A DNA stretch of 64,000 nucleotides from Amycolatopsis sp. QT-25 (GTDB lineage: Bacteria; Actinomycetota; Actinomycetes; Mycobacteriales; Pseudonocardiaceae), in NCBI RefSeq assembly GCF_029369745.1, contig NZ_CP120210.1, positions 7,564,001 through 7,628,000 of the forward strand. The letters run 5' to 3'. Under the pieces are notes generated by a model. It worked only from the letters and a program-made list of their open reading frames with translations. It ran no database searches and was not told the DNA's origin. The position numbers were made by a program, and so were the translations under genes. Of the stretch, positions 1 through 8,647 are shown piece after piece. Each line of letters starts with the position of its first letter. Positions within the stretch are counted from its first letter, which is position 1.

Positions 1-150
1 CGGAACGAGGGCGAGCACCACCACGCCGACGGCGACGACGAGCCAGACACCCGCGTACTTTTCCCGCAGTTTCCGCCGTCGCATCATCTCGAGGACGACG
101 AACAGCACGAGACAGGCGACGACGATGCTGAGAATGCGCCAGCCAGCCAT
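1..150 (-). CDS. DUF2304-type small membrane protein (3' end off window)
   Basis: The minus-strand frame starts at an ATG at 148-150 and runs off the left edge, giving 50 visible residues beginning MAGWRILSIV. It shows one hydrophobic segment (about residues 5-20), a basic linker (MMRRRKLREKY, about 22-32) and the start of a second hydrophobic segment. This is the N-terminal arrangement of DUF2304 proteins, which are commonly encoded next to dolichyl-phosphate-mannose-synthase-like GT2 enzymes, as here: the upstream gene ends 12 bp away. A role as membrane partner of that transferase is inference. Confidence 0.75.
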   Translation of the reverse strand, partial: MAGWRILSIVVACLVLFVVLEMMRRRKLREKYAGVWLVVAVGVVVLALVP

Positions 151-162
151 GATCAGCTCCTT

Positions 163-906
163 TTACGCCGAATCCGACGAGTCGACGGCGGGGCGGCGGC
201 GCACCAGCGCCAGCAGCAGGGCGAGTCCGGCGCGGCCGAGATAAACGGCCGACTTGACCGGCGAATGGCTCGGCGTTCCGGCCGCCCGTTCGCGCATGAT
301 CACCGGGATTTCCTTGATCTTCAGTTCGGCCCGGATCGCCATCACCAGCGATTCGACCGTGTCACCGAGGTATTCGGCCGGATAGTACCCCGCGAACAGT
401 TTGATCGCCTTCGGACCCATCGCCTTGAACCCGGAGGTCACGTCGGTGAGCTTGGTCTTCCCGAGCCGGGAGAAAACGATCGAGAGCGCGACCATCGCGT
501 ATTTCCGCGGGCCGCTCGCCTTGTACGAACCCTTGCCCGCGAACCGCGAGCCGATCGCGATGTCGGCGTCGTCGAGCGCGTCCAGCAGGGCGGCGACCTC
601 TTCGGGATCGTGCTGACCGTCCGCGTCCACCTGCACGACGACGTCGTAGCCGCGAGCGGCCGCGTACCGGAAACCGGTGCGCATCGCCCCGCCGACGCCG
701 AGGTTCACCGCCAGGCGGGCCACCTCCGCGCCCGCCGCACGGGCGAGCTTGGCCGTTTCGTCGGACGAGCCGTCGTCGACGACCAGCACGTCCATACCCG
801 GCAAGGACTGCTTGACCTGGGAAATGACCGCGGCGACACTGGCCTGCTCGTTCAACGCCGGCATCACGATGAGTACGCGGCGGGTGGTCACGGACGTACT
901 GGACAC
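163..906 (-). CDS. GT2 glycosyltransferase, polyprenyl-phosphate sugar synthase-like
   Basis: This 247-residue GT-A protein starts at GTG (904-906). VVDDGSSDET at about 42-51, the NLGVGG segment at 68-73 and DADGQHDP at 94-101 are the nucleotide-sugar and metal-binding signatures of the DPM1/DPMS-like GT2 family, which transfers a sugar from a nucleotide donor to polyprenyl phosphate at the cytoplasmic face of the membrane. There is no long C-terminal membrane domain, only a short hydrophobic stretch near residues 222-236, so membrane association may depend on the adjacent DUF2304 protein. It lies in a minus-strand run with a GT-C-like protein, a flippase and a second GT2. The sugar cannot be read from the sequence. 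Confidence 0.88.
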   Translation of the reverse strand: MSSTSVTTRRVLIVMPALNEQASVAAVISQVKQSLPGMDVLVVDDGSSDETAKLARAAGAEVARLAVNLGVGGAMRTGFRYAAARGYDVVVQVDADGQHDPEEVAALLDALDDADIAIGSRFAGKGSYKASGPRKYAMVALSIVFSRLGKTKLTDVTSGFKAMGPKAIKLFAGYYPAEYLGDTVESLVMAIRAELKIKEIPVIMRERAAGTPSHSPVKSAVYLGRAGLALLLALVRRRPAVDSSDSA

Positions 907-923
907 TGGATCACTCTATCTTC

Positions 924-2900
924 TTACTGGCCGTGAGCGGTGTCGGACCCGGCGGGTGCGCCGGCGGCGACCACACCTTGCTGACCTTCGATTTCGTAAA
1001 CCGACGCGTCGGGGTTCTGGAAGACGCGTTTGAAACCCGGTGTGATGTCGAGCCGCTGGAGGCCCACCGCGGACTGCGCGTTGACAGCCACCTTGCCCTT
1101 GCCGACGAGCACGTAGCGCACCTTGAGGTCGGTGAGCGCCTCGCGGACGCGCGGCTCGCGGTTGATGTCGTTCAGGAAGACGCTGAGCCAGCCCGCCTTC
1201 GTGGTGAACTCGGCGCCGTAGTTGGTCCACTCGACCGGCTGAACCCCCGAAAGGGCGTACATCCACACCGAGCCGTCGGCCCTGTCGTTCATCACGCGCT
1301 CGCCCGGCACGACGTGCTTGCCCAGCCAGGCGTAGGCCTCTTCCTCGCCCTTGCTGACCGAGGGACCTTCGCCGTAGTTCATCGCGAGCCGCGCGGAGTT
1401 TCGGCCGATGTAGCCGCCCCTGCTCAGCACCGTGACGACCAGGCCGACCACCAGTGCGCCCGCGATGGCCGCGGTGAACGGGTTCAGACCGGGTTTGCGC
1501 TCGCCGAGCTTCTCGGCGATCTTGCCCGACATGGTGTGCACGAACTCGCCGAACGCGACCGCGCCGGCCAGCGGCACGAGCGCGCCGATCCGCCAATGGT
1601 CGTTGTAGAACACGCCGGTCAGGGTGTGGATGAGCGGGGACTCCATCGAGATCGTCGCGGCGAACAAGCCGCCGAGTACGACGTACGCGCCGACCATCCA
1701 GAGCATCCGCCGGTGCTTGACCAGGAAGAACACGCCGATGATCGCCGGGATGCCGATCCACCACTGCGGGAACGAAGCCATCGGCGAGAACGTGATGGTC
1801 TGCCCGAACGCGCCGGACACACTGGTCTCCGACGCCCAGAACGCGCTCGTCACGCCGCCCGCGTTGTAGAGCGCGGGAAGAACTTGAGGCACGCCGAGCA
1901 CGACAGCCAGCCCGATCGTGGCCACCAGCGAAGTGGCGCTTCGGCGCCAGCTGATCTTCTCGAAGCGGAACAGCACCGCGAGCAGGATCAGCAGGAAGTA
2001 GACCATGATCACGAAGATCAGGCTGGTGTGCAGGCCGGCCAGCCCGGCGACACCGACGCCGATCGCGACCGGTCCGGCCACGCCGTTCGGCTTGAGCAGC
2101 AGGCGGGCGAGCGCGAGCATCGCGGGCACGAGCGCCACCCCGGCGACGTACGGCCACAGGGGGCCGCGCCACAGCGAGTCGTACGGGAACGCGGTGAACC
2201 AGGTGGACACGGCCGCGGCGGCGGCGGTCGCGAGGACCGGCATGCGCCAGGCGCGGCACATCGCCGCCACCCCGACCGGGACGGTCAGCACGACCGTGAG
2301 CGCCGCCAGGTTCAGCGTCGGCATCATCGTCAGGCCGCCCTTGCCGAAGATCAGGGCGAGCAGCGCGTGATAGGTGTCCGGGTAGAAGTAATCGTGCTGG
2401 TTCGGCAGGTTCGCGATGGTGCCGACGGTCGACGCGCGCGCGTCGCCGTGCTCGGCGATCCAGCGCACCAGGTTGCCGTGGAACGGGGCGTCCCAGCCCT
2501 GCTGGACGTTCTCCAGGCTGTGCGAACCACGCAGGAAGGTGACCAGGCCGACGCCGAGGCCGACCACGACACCGGCACCGATCAACAGGTGGTCACGCGG
2601 GCCGCGCTTCGTCTCGTCGTCGTCTTCGCCCTCGGCCCATTCAGGGTGCCGCTTCGCGGTGAAGCGGAGCACGAGGAACGAAAGACCGAAGCCCACGAGG
2701 GACAGCAACAGCACCCACATGCCGACGTTCGGCAGGGTCCAGCGGATGCCGAGGCGGCCGAGGATCGGGATGCCGATGGCGACGAGGCCGAATGTCAGCA
2801 GCGGGGCCGCGGCGGCGAGGGTCCAGCCGCGCAGCCTGATCGCGGCGCCGAAGACGAGCCCCGGCAGCCAGAACGCCAGCAAGACCAAAAGAACGTTCAT
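924..2900 (-). CDS. Large polytopic membrane protein, GT-C/DUF6541-like
   Basis: 658 residues with about a dozen hydrophobic segments, starting at ATG 2898-2900 with a membrane helix (LLVLLAFWLPGLVFG). After the first four helices comes an extracytoplasmic stretch with QGWDAPFHGNLVRWI and later HDYFYPDTYHALLAL; an acidic residue in the first large loop is typical of GT-C enzymes that use polyprenyl-linked sugars. The last 170 residues are mostly soluble. It resembles actinobacterial proteins I know as DUF6541. Seventeen bp separate it from the downstream GT2 that could make its lipid-linked donor. A GT-C function is inference from topology and context; an uncharacterised cell-wall membrane protein is the safe name. 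Confidence 0.75.
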   Translation of the reverse strand: MNVLLVLLAFWLPGLVFGAAIRLRGWTLAAAAPLLTFGLVAIGIPILGRLGIRWTLPNVGMWVLLLSLVGFGLSFLVLRFTAKRHPEWAEGEDDDETKRGPRDHLLIGAGVVVGLGVGLVTFLRGSHSLENVQQGWDAPFHGNLVRWIAEHGDARASTVGTIANLPNQHDYFYPDTYHALLALIFGKGGLTMMPTLNLAALTVVLTVPVGVAAMCRAWRMPVLATAAAAAVSTWFTAFPYDSLWRGPLWPYVAGVALVPAMLALARLLLKPNGVAGPVAIGVGVAGLAGLHTSLIFVIMVYFLLILLAVLFRFEKISWRRSATSLVATIGLAVVLGVPQVLPALYNAGGVTSAFWASETSVSGAFGQTITFSPMASFPQWWIGIPAIIGVFFLVKHRRMLWMVGAYVVLGGLFAATISMESPLIHTLTGVFYNDHWRIGALVPLAGAVAFGEFVHTMSGKIAEKLGERKPGLNPFTAAIAGALVVGLVVTVLSRGGYIGRNSARLAMNYGEGPSVSKGEEEAYAWLGKHVVPGERVMNDRADGSVWMYALSGVQPVEWTNYGAEFTTKAGWLSVFLNDINREPRVREALTDLKVRYVLVGKGKVAVNAQSAVGLQRLDITPGFKRVFQNPDASVYEIEGQQGVVAAGAPAGSDTAHGQ

Positions 2901-2973
2901 CGAATTCGCTGTCCAACCCTATTCGGCGTCAGGAACGCCACCGAAGTTCGCGGCGCGCGATGGCGCGGCCACA

Positions 2974-4272
2974 CTATCGAGACGCTTCGGAAGGCCGCTC
3001 GTTGCCCGTCCCGGGCGTGCCGCGGACCACGAACGCCATGACGACCAGCAGCCCGACGGTCGGGCCGGCGGCGAGGCCGACGACGGCGCGCACGACGGTG
3101 TCGCCCGGGAAGAACAGCAGGACCAGCACGGTCGCGGCGACGACCGCGGCCCACGTGATCAGCACCTTCGTGGCCTTGGCCTGCGCGACGAGGACGGCGG
3201 CGAGCAACTGCATCGCCGCCAGCAGCACCGAGGACCACACCAGCCCGGCCATCCACCAGGCCTCGGGGTCGTTCTTGGCGTCGTAGACCAGGCGCACCAC
3301 CCACGGGCCGATCAACCAGCCGATCAGCGCGCCGAGTGCCGCGAGCGCCAGCGCGCCCACCGAGCCGAGCGCGAGCAGCCTGCGCAGCCGGTGCTTGCCC
3401 TCGTCGGTGCTGGACAGGCGAACCACGGTCGGAACGGCGAGGGCCTGGACCGGCGCCATCAGCGTGAGCGGTGTCCTGGCCACGAACAGGGCGAGGAAGA
3501 GCACACCGAGCTCGTCCTTGTCGCCGCCGGGGGCGAGCAGGCTGACCAGCGCGGGATAGCCGGTGATGACGCTCGCGGTGAGCCCTGCGCCCGCGAGGAG
3601 CATCAGCATGTTCTTGACGATCGGCTTGGCGGGCACGTCGGCTTCGAGCTTGGGATCGACCAGCCGGGCGGCACCACGGGCGAAGAGCAGCCAGGCGAAC
3701 GAGCCGGTCGCGGCGGCGACGGCGAACCAGTACACCTGGGTGAGTCCGGCGACCACCAGCGCGGCGACCACGAGGATCCGCACGGCGGCCTCGACCAGGA
3801 TCAGCCACGAGTAGGACCGGACGTGGTCCTGGCCGATCAGCAGGCCGCGCGCGGCGAACTGGAAGGCGAACGAAAGCCCGCCCGCGAGCACGATCACGGC
3901 GAGCGCGAATTGGCCACCGTAGATTTTGTCGGTGATCGGCGGCAGCAGCGTGACCAGTCCGACGAGCACCACGGCGACCGCGCTGGTGGCGAACGCGAGC
4001 ACCGCCGGGCGACCGGCCTTGCGGCCGTCGAGCGCGGCGTGCGCGGACTGGCGCGAGATCTCCTGCTCCAGCGGGGACAGGGCGGCGCCCAGTCCCATCA
4101 ACATGCCCCAGAAGGAGAGCAGGACGGCGTTGTCGGCCTTCGACAGCGTCCGGCCCCAGACGACGGTGAGGAGGTAGCCGAGCGCGATCGCGATCAGCAG
4201 GTAGACGCCGATCCGCCCGGCGGATTTCCCGGTGTCCTTCGCCAGTTTCTCGCTGCTCACCGTGCTGTTCAT
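2974..4272 (-). CDS. Oligosaccharide flippase family (MATE/Wzx-like) membrane protein
   Basis: 432 residues with about 12-14 hydrophobic segments and few loops, starting at ATG 4270-4272. Length, even spacing of helices and the glycan-synthesis neighbours fit the MOP superfamily (Wzx/MurJ-like), which flips lipid-linked sugars across the cytoplasmic membrane. Its start overlaps the stop of the upstream GT2 by 4 bp (ATGA), so the two are probably translationally coupled. No substrate is evident. A multidrug MATE role is less likely given the context. Confidence 0.78.
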   Translation of the reverse strand: MNSTVSSEKLAKDTGKSAGRIGVYLLIAIALGYLLTVVWGRTLSKADNAVLLSFWGMLMGLGAALSPLEQEISRQSAHAALDGRKAGRPAVLAFATSAVAVVLVGLVTLLPPITDKIYGGQFALAVIVLAGGLSFAFQFAARGLLIGQDHVRSYSWLILVEAAVRILVVAALVVAGLTQVYWFAVAAATGSFAWLLFARGAARLVDPKLEADVPAKPIVKNMLMLLAGAGLTASVITGYPALVSLLAPGGDKDELGVLFLALFVARTPLTLMAPVQALAVPTVVRLSSTDEGKHRLRRLLALGSVGALALAALGALIGWLIGPWVVRLVYDAKNDPEAWWMAGLVWSSVLLAAMQLLAAVLVAQAKATKVLITWAAVVAATVLVLLFFPGDTVVRAVVGLAAGPTVGLLVVMAFVVRGTPGTGNERPSEASR

Positions 4273-5285
4273 CGCCGCAGCCGGGCCCGCAGCGCCATGA
4301 GGATGCCGCGGAGCGCTCCGGCGCCGAAGCCGGCGGCGAACACCGGGGTGAGCCGGGCGACCGCCTTGGCCTCGGCCTTGGTCGCGCCGAACTTCGTCAC
4401 CGCGAACCCGGCGGTCGTCGAACCCGCGGCGGCCAGCGCGACAGCGGTCTTCGGACGCTTCGCGGCGACGCCGAGCCCGAGTACTCCGACCGCCATGGCG
4501 GCGAACAGTCCGTTGCGCGCGGGACCGGGCGACGCGAGATACGAATCGACGAACGTGGTGCCGCGGAAATACGAGTGGCCGATGAACTTCTTGAACGAAT
4601 CCCGGCCGTGGTAGGTCGCGGAGAAGTCGGGCGCGAGGAAGATGCGGTGACGTTCGGCGATCCAGCGCAGAACACCCGTGTCGTCACTGGCGAAACGGAC
4701 GTCTTCGAAGAGCGACTCGAACGCGTTGGACGAATCCTCGAGAACGTCCTTCGGCGCGGAAAAGAATCCCGTGCCTTTAGGGAAGACGTCGAACTCTTCG
4801 ATACCGAAGGACATCAACCGCGGGTTCGCGCAATAACGGCGCCACGGGATCTTGACCAGCCCCGCCATGAATCCCGCGTACGGATTGTGTTCGGACGCGA
4901 CGTTGACGTGACCGTTCCACACCGTACGTTCGGGATGGTCCACGAGCTGGTCGCGGAGGAAGGTGAGCGAGCCGGAGTCCACGATCACGCGGCTGTCGAG
5001 CAGCAGGATCTGCCGCCCGGAGGCCTTCGCGATTCCCGCCCGCCGTGCCTCGAACCGGCCGCTGTTCGGCTGGGTGAGCACGGTGATGCCGTACAGTTCC
5101 CGCAGCTCCGCGAGCTTGTCGCCGGTGCCGTCGGTGCTGCCGTCGTCGACCACGACGACCTCGACCGGCCAGTTCGCCGCCTGTGCCGACGCGATCAGCG
5201 CACCCACACTGCGGTCGATCCAGTTCTGCTCGTTGTAGACCGGGATCACGACGGACAGGGCCGGGAGGAGCGAATTCGCACTCAC
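4269..5285 (-). CDS. GT2 family glycosyltransferase
   Basis: 338 residues from a GTG at 5283-5285. A longer frame opens upstream, but it would overlap the divergent epimerase gene and precedes the natural GT2 beginning (LSVVIPVYNEQ). The nucleotide-binding motif VVDDGSTDGT lies near residues 45-54; the expected DxD is replaced by a DSR at about 93-95, so metal binding may differ from classical GT2 enzymes. The C-terminal part has hydrophobic stretches suggesting membrane association. The 4-bp overlap with the flippase gene indicates coordinated production of an envelope glycan. Confidence 0.85.
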   Translation of the reverse strand: MSANSLLPALSVVIPVYNEQNWIDRSVGALIASAQAANWPVEVVVVDDGSTDGTGDKLAELRELYGITVLTQPNSGRFEARRAGIAKASGRQILLLDSRVIVDSGSLTFLRDQLVDHPERTVWNGHVNVASEHNPYAGFMAGLVKIPWRRYCANPRLMSFGIEEFDVFPKGTGFFSAPKDVLEDSSNAFESLFEDVRFASDDTGVLRWIAERHRIFLAPDFSATYHGRDSFKKFIGHSYFRGTTFVDSYLASPGPARNGLFAAMAVGVLGLGVAAKRPKTAVALAAAGSTTAGFAVTKFGATKAEAKAVARLTPVFAAGFGAGALRGILMALRARLRR

Positions 5286-5346
5286 CCCGGCGAGGCTACC
5301 TTGCGCGGCGCACCAGTATCCTTCGGGCACCGCAGACCCCGACAGA

Positions 5347-6459
5347 ATGGCTCTTCCGGTGATTTCCTTCATTCTCGGCACCACGGCGGAACTGATCAAA
5401 ATCGCGCCGGTCTACCACGGCATCCTCGAACGCGGGGTCCGGCCGAAGATCTGGTTCACCGCCCAGCACGTCGACGAGGTCTCGGACGTTCTCGCCGATC
5501 TGAACCTCCCCGAGCCCGACGTCTGGCTGGTGCCGAAGGAGAGGGCGCACAACCTGGAGTCGCCCGCGCAGGTGCCGGGCTGGGCCGCGCAGGTGCTGCG
5601 CACCGCGTGGAGCCGCCGCGCCGAACTGAAGGCCGCGCTGGTCGAGGACGGCCGTCCGCCGCTGGTGCTGGTGCACGGCGACACGTTCACCACGCCGTAC
5701 GGCTCGCTCATCGGGAAGCGGATCCTCAAGTCGCGGGTCGGGCACGTCGAGGCGGGCGCGCGATCGGGCAGCATCATGTCGCCGCTGCCGGAGGAGCTGA
5801 ACCGGAAGATCGCCGCGAAGATCGTCGACATGCACTTCGCGCCGAGCGCGCGTGAAGTGAACAACCTCCGCAACGCGCGCGGCGTCGTCGTCGACACCGA
5901 GGCGAACACCGCGATCGACGCGATGCGGATGGCCATCAACGGGCCGCTCGACGTCGAGGGCCTGCCGGAGAAGTTCGGCCTCGCCACCCTGCACCGCTTC
6001 GAACTGGTCTCGCGCGCGGAGAAGTACCGCGAGGCGCTGGAGATCCTGCGCGAGCAGAGCAAGCAGATGCCGATCCTCTACATGGCGGGCGCGCCCGAGC
6101 GCGAGAAGATCCGCTCGCTCGGCCTGGCGAACCTCTTCGACGAGAAGAACTTCATCATCCAGCCGAAGATGCGGTACCTGAAGTTCCTGCCGCTGGTCGC
6201 GCGCGCCGAATACGTCGTCACCGACTCGGGCGGCCTGTCGGCCGAGTGCTACTACCTCGGCCTGCCGTGCGCCGTGCACCGCGAGCGCACCGAGACGCCG
6301 CAGCACCTCGGCGAGACCGTCGTGCTGACCGAGATGCGCGGGGACAAGCTGCAGAACTTCCTCGACACCTACCAGAACCGCCGCGGTGAGTCCTGGGTCG
6401 ACAAGTTCCACCCGTCGGAGATCATCGTCGACACGCTGGCTCGCCTGGGCTACTGCTGA
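5347..6459 (+). CDS. UDP-N-acetylglucosamine 2-epimerase family protein
   Basis: 370 residues, the usual length for the non-hydrolysing WecB-type epimerases that interconvert UDP-GlcNAc and UDP-ManNAc. Visible family motifs are the N-terminal GTTAELIKIAP, HGDT followed by VGHVEAGARS in the middle, and the donor-binding segment TDSGGLSAECYYLGLP with ERTETPQ near residues 290-320. The family normally has TERPE there, so side-chain usage is slightly divergent. The gene is divergent from the glycan cluster, 61 bp away, and probably supplies a precursor for it. A UDP-sugar hydrolase or epimerase with another substrate is possible. Confidence 0.88.
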   Translation: MALPVISFILGTTAELIKIAPVYHGILERGVRPKIWFTAQHVDEVSDVLADLNLPEPDVWLVPKERAHNLESPAQVPGWAAQVLRTAWSRRAELKAALVEDGRPPLVLVHGDTFTTPYGSLIGKRILKSRVGHVEAGARSGSIMSPLPEELNRKIAAKIVDMHFAPSAREVNNLRNARGVVVDTEANTAIDAMRMAINGPLDVEGLPEKFGLATLHRFELVSRAEKYREALEILREQSKQMPILYMAGAPEREKIRSLGLANLFDEKNFIIQPKMRYLKFLPLVARAEYVVTDSGGLSAECYYLGLPCAVHRERTETPQHLGETVVLTEMRGDKLQNFLDTYQNRRGESWVDKFHPSEIIVDTLARLGYC

Positions 6460-6486
6460 GGCTTCGCGCGGCTTCACGGACTGACC

Positions 6487-6531
6487 TGAAAAGGTCGTTC
6501 AGGACAGGGAACGTCTTGAACGACCTTTTCA
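6487..6531. terminator. Hairpin downstream of the epimerase gene
   Basis: Two perfect 15-base arms (6487-6501 and 6517-6531) with a TGAAAAGGTCGTTCA left arm, plus 3-4 more weak pairs inside. It lies 27 bp after the epimerase stop. There is no poly-T tract, but the position and stability suggest a transcription terminator of the intrinsic, U-poor actinobacterial type. Confidence 0.6.
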
Positions 6532-6581
6532 TGACACCGGGGCGGTCTCTCGCACCTGATGCGCGTAAGGGCCCCTCCACG

Positions 6582-6636
6582 CGCTATGAAAGGTCCTTTA
6601 CTTGCGAATTTTGCAAGTAAAGGACCTTTCATAGCG
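6582..6636. terminator. Perfect 24-bp stem hairpin between convergent genes
   Basis: Arms 6582-6605 and 6613-6636 are exact reverse complements around a 7-base loop; the core reads GAAAGGTCCTTTAC. It sits between the plus-strand epimerase and the minus-strand recR and is symmetrical, so it could end transcripts from both sides. The arm resembles the hairpins at 34316, 23058 and 63753. Confidence 0.65.
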
Positions 6637-6697
6637 TTTCGTGGGCGGCTTCAGGGGCCGCAGGGGCTCCTCGCGGGTCCGTCAAGCGTGCGGGTAG

Positions 6698-7294
6698 CTA
6701 GAGCGCCCGCCTGCCCGAAAGCGCCCGGCCCAGCGTCAGCTCGTCCGCGAACTCCAGGTCACCGCCCATCGGCAGCCCCGACGCCAGCCGCGTCACGCTC
6801 AGGCCGGGGAAGTCGCGAAGCATCCGCACGAGGTACGTGGCGGTCGCCTCGCCTTCGGTGTTCGGGTCGGTCGCGATGATGATCTCGCTGATCTCCGCGC
6901 CGCCGATCCGCGCGAGCAGCTCACGCATGCGCAGTTGCTCCGGACCGATGCCGGACAACGGGTCCAGCGCGCCGCCGAGCACGTGGTAACGGCCCTTGAA
7001 CTCGCGCGTCCGTTCGACGGCGAGGACGTCCTTCGGCTCCTCGACCACGCAGATGACCGTGAGGTCGCGGCGGGTGTCGCGGCAGATCCGGCAGGTCTCC
7101 TGCTCCGAGACGTTGCCGCAGACCTCGCAGAACTGCACGCCTTCCTTGACCTTGCCGAGCACTTCCTGCAAGCGCGCGATATCCGCGGGATCGGCCGCCA
7201 GCAGGTGGAAGGCGATCCGCTGCGCGCTCTTGGGACCGACGCCGGGCAGCCGCCCGAGCTCGTCGATCAGATCCTGGACGACACCCTCGTACAA
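6698..7294 (-). CDS. recR: Recombination mediator protein RecR
   Basis: 198 residues, exactly the normal RecR length. The start is TTG at 7292-7294, giving [20 protein letters not shown], the canonical RecR N-terminus with its helix-hairpin-helix. The zinc finger (CEVC...CRIC) is at about 57-72, followed by a Toprim domain. RecR acts with RecF/RecO to load RecA on gapped DNA. It is separated by one base from the stop of ybaB, the classic ybaB-recR arrangement next to dnaX. Confidence 0.98.
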   Translation of the reverse strand: MYEGVVQDLIDELGRLPGVGPKSAQRIAFHLLAADPADIARLQEVLGKVKEGVQFCEVCGNVSEQETCRICRDTRRDLTVICVVEEPKDVLAVERTREFKGRYHVLGGALDPLSGIGPEQLRMRELLARIGGAEISEIIIATDPNTEGEATATYLVRMLRDFPGLSVTRLASGLPMGGDLEFADELTLGRALSGRRAL

Positions 7295-7295
7295 G

Positions 7296-7652
7296 CTAGC
7301 CGCCGAGCCCGGGGAAGCCGCCGAGGTCCGGCATCCCGCCGCCGAGGCCGCCGGCGAGCGGGCCGAGTTTCTGTTCGGTGAGCTTCTGCGCGTTGGCGGA
7401 GGCGTCCCGCACAGCCGCGACGACCAGGTCGGACAGGGTCTCGACGTCGTCGGGATCGACCACCTTGGGGTCGATGGCCAGCGCTTTGAGCTGGCTGTCG
7501 CCGGACACGGTCGCGGTGACCAGGCCGCCGCCGGAAGTGCCGGTCACCTCCGTGTTGGCCAGCTCTTCCTGGGCCTCGACCAGCTTCTGCTGCATCTGCT
7601 GGGCCTGCTGCATGATCTGCGACAGGTCGAAGCCGCCACCGGGTTGCACCAT
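7296..7652 (-). CDS. YbaB/EbfC family nucleoid-associated protein
   Basis: 118 residues from an ATG at 7650-7652 with a good ribosome-binding site (AGGAGAGG). The N-terminus is a helix rich in Gln ([19 protein letters not shown]), followed by the beta core with [20 protein letters not shown] typical of the YbaB/EbfC DNA-binding fold. The C-terminal tail is glycine-rich. YbaB proteins are small dimeric DNA binders encoded between dnaX and recR in many bacteria, consistent with this locus. Confidence 0.95.
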   Translation of the reverse strand: MVQPGGGFDLSQIMQQAQQMQQKLVEAQEELANTEVTGTSGGGLVTATVSGDSQLKALAIDPKVVDPDDVETLSDLVVAAVRDASANAQKLTEQKLGPLAGGLGGGMPDLGGFPGLGG

Positions 7653-7720
7653 GATCCGATCGGTCCTCTCCTGGGATATCCCGTGCCGCCTCCCAGCCTA
7701 GCCGTCACCCGTGTGGCACC

Positions 7721-8584
7721 GTGGGCGCCGTGCGACGACGGATGGGCTTTGTGGTGGCGATCGGCTTGACGCTGTTCACGGCGTGCGGCGTGGAGACCCC
7801 CGCGTCGTCGCCGCCGAGTCCGCCCGCTCCGGGGACCACCACGGTCTTCACCACACTGCCGCAGCCGAGTTCCGCGTCGAGCACGCCGCCGTCGAGCGCG
7901 TCTCAGCCGCCTCCGAGCACACAGCGGCCGAAGACGGGCAAGGTCGTCGTGCTCGATCCCGGCCACAACGGCGGGAACGCCGGCGAGCCCGGGCAGATCG
8001 CCAAGCAGGTCCCGGCGGGGCGCGGCAAGACGAAACCGTGCAACACCACCGGAACCTCGACGAATTCCGGCTATCCCGAGCACGCGTTCACTTGGGACGT
8101 GTCGCAGCGGATCTCGCAGGCCTTGGCGGCCAAGGGAATCCGCGTCATCCTCACCCGGCAGAACGACACCGGCGTCGGGCCGTGCGTCAACGAACGCGCC
8201 GCGATCGGGAACGACGCCGAAGCGGACGCCGTCGTGTCGATCCACGCGGACGGCTCGAATTCCGCCGGAGCGCACGGCTTTCACATCGCCTATTCCGCCC
8301 CGCCCCTGAACGCTCAGCAGGGCGAGCCCTCGGTGAAACTCGCGACGGCGTTGCGGGACGGGATCCGCGCGGGCGGCTTCCCGACGTCGACGTACCTCGG
8401 TTCGAACGGGCTCGCCCCGCGTGCCGACCTCGGTGGTCTCAACCTTTCGACCCGCCCTGCCGCGCTCGTCGAATGCGGGAACATGCGCAACGCCGCCGAG
8501 GCGGCGGCGATGGCGAGCGAAGAAGGACGTCAGCAGTACGCCGCCGTCATCGCGAAGGCCATCGAGGACTACCTAGCGGGATGA
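7721..8584 (+). CDS. N-acetylmuramoyl-L-alanine amidase, lipoprotein
   Basis: Up to 287 residues; starts at GTG 7721, GTG 7730 or ATG 7742 are all possible and the last gives the cleanest signal. The N-terminus is a lipoprotein signal (lipobox LFTAC), then a Ser/Pro/Thr-rich linker to about residue 65. The catalytic Amidase_3 domain follows: VVLDPGHNGGN (Zn-binding His), the IHADGSN block with the second His, and the late VECGNMRN segment with the catalytic acid. It resembles the mycobacterial Rv3717-type enzyme. It cleaves the peptide stem from MurNAc in peptidoglycan outside the membrane. It is convergent with dnaX. Confidence 0.92.
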   Translation: MGAVRRRMGFVVAIGLTLFTACGVETPASSPPSPPAPGTTTVFTTLPQPSSASSTPPSSASQPPPSTQRPKTGKVVVLDPGHNGGNAGEPGQIAKQVPAGRGKTKPCNTTGTSTNSGYPEHAFTWDVSQRISQALAAKGIRVILTRQNDTGVGPCVNERAAIGNDAEADAVVSIHADGSNSAGAHGFHIAYSAPPLNAQQGEPSVKLATALRDGIRAGGFPTSTYLGSNGLAPRADLGGLNLSTRPAALVECGNMRNAAEAAAMASEEGRQQYAAVIAKAIEDYLAG

Positions 8585-8607
8585 GGACCGCCCGCGTTTC
8601 GTCCTCC

Positions 8608-8641
8608 GGATGCGGTCCTTGCGCGGGCAAAGACCGCATCC
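8608..8641. terminator. Hairpin between amidase and dnaX
   Basis: 13-base arms (8608-8620, 8629-8641) reading GGATGCGGTC... with one mismatch around an 8-base GC loop. It lies between the two convergent stops, so it is a probable bidirectional terminator. Confidence 0.6.
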
Positions 8642-8647
8642 AGGGGA

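Noticed and set aside
933-4614. Two long plus-strand frames over the glycan genes
   Set aside because: They are antisense to well-supported membrane proteins, and their composition is Arg/Asp/Gly noise.
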